In this document: piece after piece, positions 61,901 through 64,000 of the stretch | Layout: each line of letters starts with the position of its first letter | Position numbering within the stretch: position 1 is the first letter of the stretch | Source: JAWPMT01 sp965215825 | Lineage (GTDB): Bacteria; Bacteroidota; Bacteroidia; Cytophagales; Cyclobacteriaceae | DNA: 64,000 nucleotides | Assembly (NCBI GenBank): GCA_965215825.1 | Contig: CBDCEM010000003.1 | Coordinates: forward strand, 3,658,001-3,722,000 | Direction of reading: 5' to 3' | Notes under the pieces: generated by a model | What the model was told of the DNA's origin: nothing | The model's input: the letters and a program-made list of their open reading frames with translations, nothing else | Database searches by the model: none | Program-made: the position numbers and the translations under genes

Positions 61901-64000
61901 TTATGCAGACTCGCGGTACTCCTCCAGGCGTTTTTCATCAATCATCACTCGCTCCACCTCTTCACGTTCTGGTTTTTTACCAGTCCAGAGCCATTTTATC
62001 GCTCTCAACAAGTCATTCATCAAAAGAATATAAACAGGGAAAAACAATAGAATGATAATCGTGCCAAAAAGAACTCCATAAGCGACCGAAATAGCCATAG
62101 GAATCAGAAACTGGGCTTGAAAACTAGTTTCTTTGATCAAAGGAAATAATCCTGCTACTGTCGTTAGAGAAGTTAGCATAATTGCTCTGAATCTCGCAAT
62201 GCCTGCCTCATATGCCGCCTGATAAACAGTCAACCCATCATTCTTGACCAATGAGTTAAACTTTGCCAGGAACACCACCGCATCGTTGATAATCACCCCC
62301 GATAACGCGAACATACCCCAGGCAGATAAGATGGAAACAGGGAAATCAGTATCAGGATTTACCCATGACTCAATTCCATGACCCAACATGGCGCAGAACC
62401 ATCCCATTGGCACCATTCCTACGATCAATAAAGCCTGATAAAAAGACCTGAAGGTGATCATCAAAATGAAAAATATTACAATAAAGGCACCACCGAAATA
62501 CGTTCCAATCTCTTGCCCTGCTCGGGCGCTTTCCTCCGCTTGCCCACCATAATCAAATTTTACTGACGGGAATTCCGCCTGGAGTTTAGGAATGATGTTT
62601 TCCCGCACATTCTCTATGATAGGCGGCACCTCACCAAAAGGATCCACCATTTCCGCTTCTACCGTCACAGCTCGACTTGTATTATAATGCCTTAAGCCTG
62701 CGACACCCCGTTCTACTTCATAATTGGCCAGTTGTGTCAATGGAAACTCCTGACCACTATTAGTCTTGATCTTGATATCTTCAAGTTGTCCAACACTTTG
62801 TCGCCCGGAATTGGGATAACGTACCCAGACGCGTAACTCGTCATTTCCTTTCATGAAACGCTGCACCTCTTCGCCAAAGAAACCCTGACGAATCTGAGTA
62901 GTGACGTCATTGTGATTCAAACCAAGGAAATAAGCTTCAGGCCTCAAATCAAATAGCATTTCACGACGACCAACTGCAACGTTATCTTCTATTTCTTTTA
63001 AGTCCGATATCTTACTAAGCTCTTCTTTCAGCGCATTCGTCGCGGACGTCAATTGCTTATAATTCTTAGCCATTATACGTACTGAAACAGGCTTTCCGAA
63101 TCTATTTCCAGCCCCTACACTGAACTTTTCAGCTTCGTCCACAGGTCCAATCTCTGATCTGATTCGTTCAATCAAATCGAACTGGTTTAGACCATAATCA
63201 TCCAATTCTTCGTAAATCACATTTACCTGACCCGCATGAGTTCCGGATTCTCCACTACCAAATCCAGTATTCATGAAAGTGAATCGAATAAGGTCTTCGT
63301 CCGTTTCAAATTCCGTTTTCATCTTGTCGTTTACAGTCCAGATGGCATCGTCAAAACGTTTCAGGAATCGTTCTACCTTTTCCTCCCGCTCTCCAGGTTT
63401 GAACGCAAGGTTTACTTGAAAACTATTGAAAGGTATGTTTGGAAAGAACGTGGCTTTAATTTGCCCCCCCATGAGCATTCCTACAATCAGGATTACAAAT
63501 CCGACTGTAATGGACCAGGAAATGTAGCGGTTACGCATGGTCCAGGAAAGTGCTCTTCCGTACAATTGATGTCTTAGAAAATCAATAAAACCATTGATGG
63601 CTTTCCGGATTTTGAAGCTACGGGTATCTTCCTTTTTCACCCTTAGCACGTTTTTACTGGCCAGGTGTGCTGGTAATACGAAAAATGCTTCAAGCAATGA
63701 AAACCCAAGACTAAAGATCACAACGAATGCCATGTCTTTCAGAAATTCGAATCCGCCCGTCAATAACAACAAAGGAGTGAAAGCCACAATTGTGGTAGTT
63801 ACTGATGTTACTACCGCAGGCAGTACTTCCATCGTGCCGTTTACGGCTGCTTTTATCGGGTTCTTGGTTTTCTCAAAATGCGTATAGATATTCTCCGCAA
63901 TCACAATCCCATCATCAACCAGAATCCCAATTACCAGGATCATTCCAAAAAGTGAGATCATATTGATTGTGAGTCCAACGAAAGAACCCAGAATGAACAT
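61901..64000 (-). CDS. RND efflux pump permease, AcrB family (partial, 5' end outside window)
   Basis: The last 699 residues of an RND-type inner-membrane transporter; the frame is open through the right edge. The helix-4 proton-relay motif ILVDDGIVIAENI appears near the visible start, then GGFEFLKDMAFVVIFSLGFSLLEAFFVLP, a second periplasmic porter/docking region (about 170-470) and the C-terminal six helices with SGVIINDAVVFLAKFN and FRAIMLTSLTTVAGLFPL. The sequence is nearest in style to HAE-1 drug/lipid exporters. It is 25 bp upstream of tolC and so works with it. Confidence 0.95.
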   Translation of the reverse strand: MFILGSFVGLTINMISLFGMILVIGILVDDGIVIAENIYTHFEKTKNPIKAAVNGTMEVLPAVVTSVTTTIVAFTPLLLLTGGFEFLKDMAFVVIFSLGFSLLEAFFVLPAHLASKNVLRVKKEDTRSFKIRKAINGFIDFLRHQLYGRALSWTMRNRYISWSITVGFVILIVGMLMGGQIKATFFPNIPFNSFQVNLAFKPGEREEKVERFLKRFDDAIWTVNDKMKTEFETDEDLIRFTFMNTGFGSGESGTHAGQVNVIYEELDDYGLNQFDLIERIRSEIGPVDEAEKFSVGAGNRFGKPVSVRIMAKNYKQLTSATNALKEELSKISDLKEIEDNVAVGRREMLFDLRPEAYFLGLNHNDVTTQIRQGFFGEEVQRFMKGNDELRVWVRYPNSGRQSVGQLEDIKIKTNSGQEFPLTQLANYEVERGVAGLRHYNTSRAVTVEAEMVDPFGEVPPIIENVRENIIPKLQAEFPSVKFDYGGQAEESARAGQEIGTYFGGAFIVIFFILMITFRSFYQALLIVGMVPMGWFCAMLGHGIESWVNPDTDFPVSILSAWGMFALSGVIINDAVVFLAKFNSLVKNDGLTVYQAAYEAGIARFRAIMLTSLTTVAGLFPLIKETSFQAQFLIPMAISVAYGVLFGTIIILLFFPVYILLMNDLLRAIKWLWTGKKPEREEVERVMIDEKRLEEYRESA

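Noticed and set aside
1..64000. CRISPR arrays, insertion sequences, phage genes or rRNA genes
   Set aside because: No regularly spaced repeats, transposase, integrase, phage structural gene or rRNA sequence was seen.

Overview
The window looks like the chromosome of a marine, polysaccharide-degrading member of the Bacteroidota, probably order Cytophagales. The evidence is the SusC/SusD pair, the FecR/ECF-sigma locus, many Cys-anchored lipoproteins, TonB-dependent receptors with carboxypeptidase-regulatory-like N-termini, HYC_CC_PP-type and DUF4396-type small genes, and the lack of strong Shine-Dalgarno sites. The genus assignment is inference; no rRNA gene or intact tRNA gene is present.

Left part (1-5.2 kb). 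This holds a minus-strand surface-signalling locus: ECF sigma factor, a PKD lipoprotein broken by a one-base frameshift, a FecR anti-sigma factor, and a SusC-like receptor with an STN domain that runs off the left edge. A gene-poor stretch (4282-5246) follows. It carries two 21-bp copies of what looks like a tRNA 3' end, with a terminator between them, which is a likely integration scar.

Alginate utilisation locus (5.2-27.1 kb, all minus strand). Reading in the direction of transcription: a FadR-type GntR regulator with a perfect palindromic operator, SusC, SusD, PL17 oligoalginate lyase, KdgF-like cupin, hexuronate-type MFS transporter, two SDR oxidoreductases, a NUDIX-fold (NrtR-like) regulator, 2-keto-3-deoxygluconate (KDG) kinase, PPi-type phosphofructokinase, a second divergent PfkB kinase, KDPG aldolase, a divergent Nramp-fold transporter, then PL7, PL6 and a second, frameshifted PL7 lyase. 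Together these can cut alginate outside, import oligomers, release unsaturated monomers, convert them to DEH, reduce to KDG, phosphorylate to KDPG and split to pyruvate and glyceraldehyde-3-phosphate. The PPi-PFK can link triose phosphate back to hexose phosphate.

Middle (27.3-41.3 kb). An MtfA-like peptidase with a SEC-C tail and a zinc-ribbon membrane microprotein precede a plus-strand heavy-metal (probably copper) cluster. That cluster holds an AraC regulator with an N-terminal metal-binding-like segment, an HMA-DUF4396 membrane protein, a HYC_CC_PP protein, a TonB receptor, a periplasmic HMA protein and a Cys-rich beta-propeller lipoprotein. Thioredoxin, an M23 peptidase, Bcp peroxiredoxin and a large sortilin/BNR-repeat protein follow.

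Right part (41.5-64 kb). Mostly housekeeping and stress genes: an SRPBCC protein, a protein with an eCIS-cargo-like leader divergent from a Ddl-like ATP-grasp enzyme, Ada, DnaB, a Mur-ligase-like fragment protein with a DEDDh exonuclease, fused OtsA-OtsB and a GH15 enzyme (trehalose turnover), two surface proteins, an RCK potassium channel, a GOLPH3-domain protein, a CPA1 antiporter, PBP4, and a TolC/RND efflux pair that runs off the right edge.

The less expected items are the Nramp-fold protein without its metal ligands inside a sugar-acid operon, the divergent second kinase, the metal cluster with a metal-domain AraC regulator, the orphan eCIS-leader protein beside an ATP-grasp enzyme, the stand-alone Mur-like domain, and two genes broken at homopolymers.
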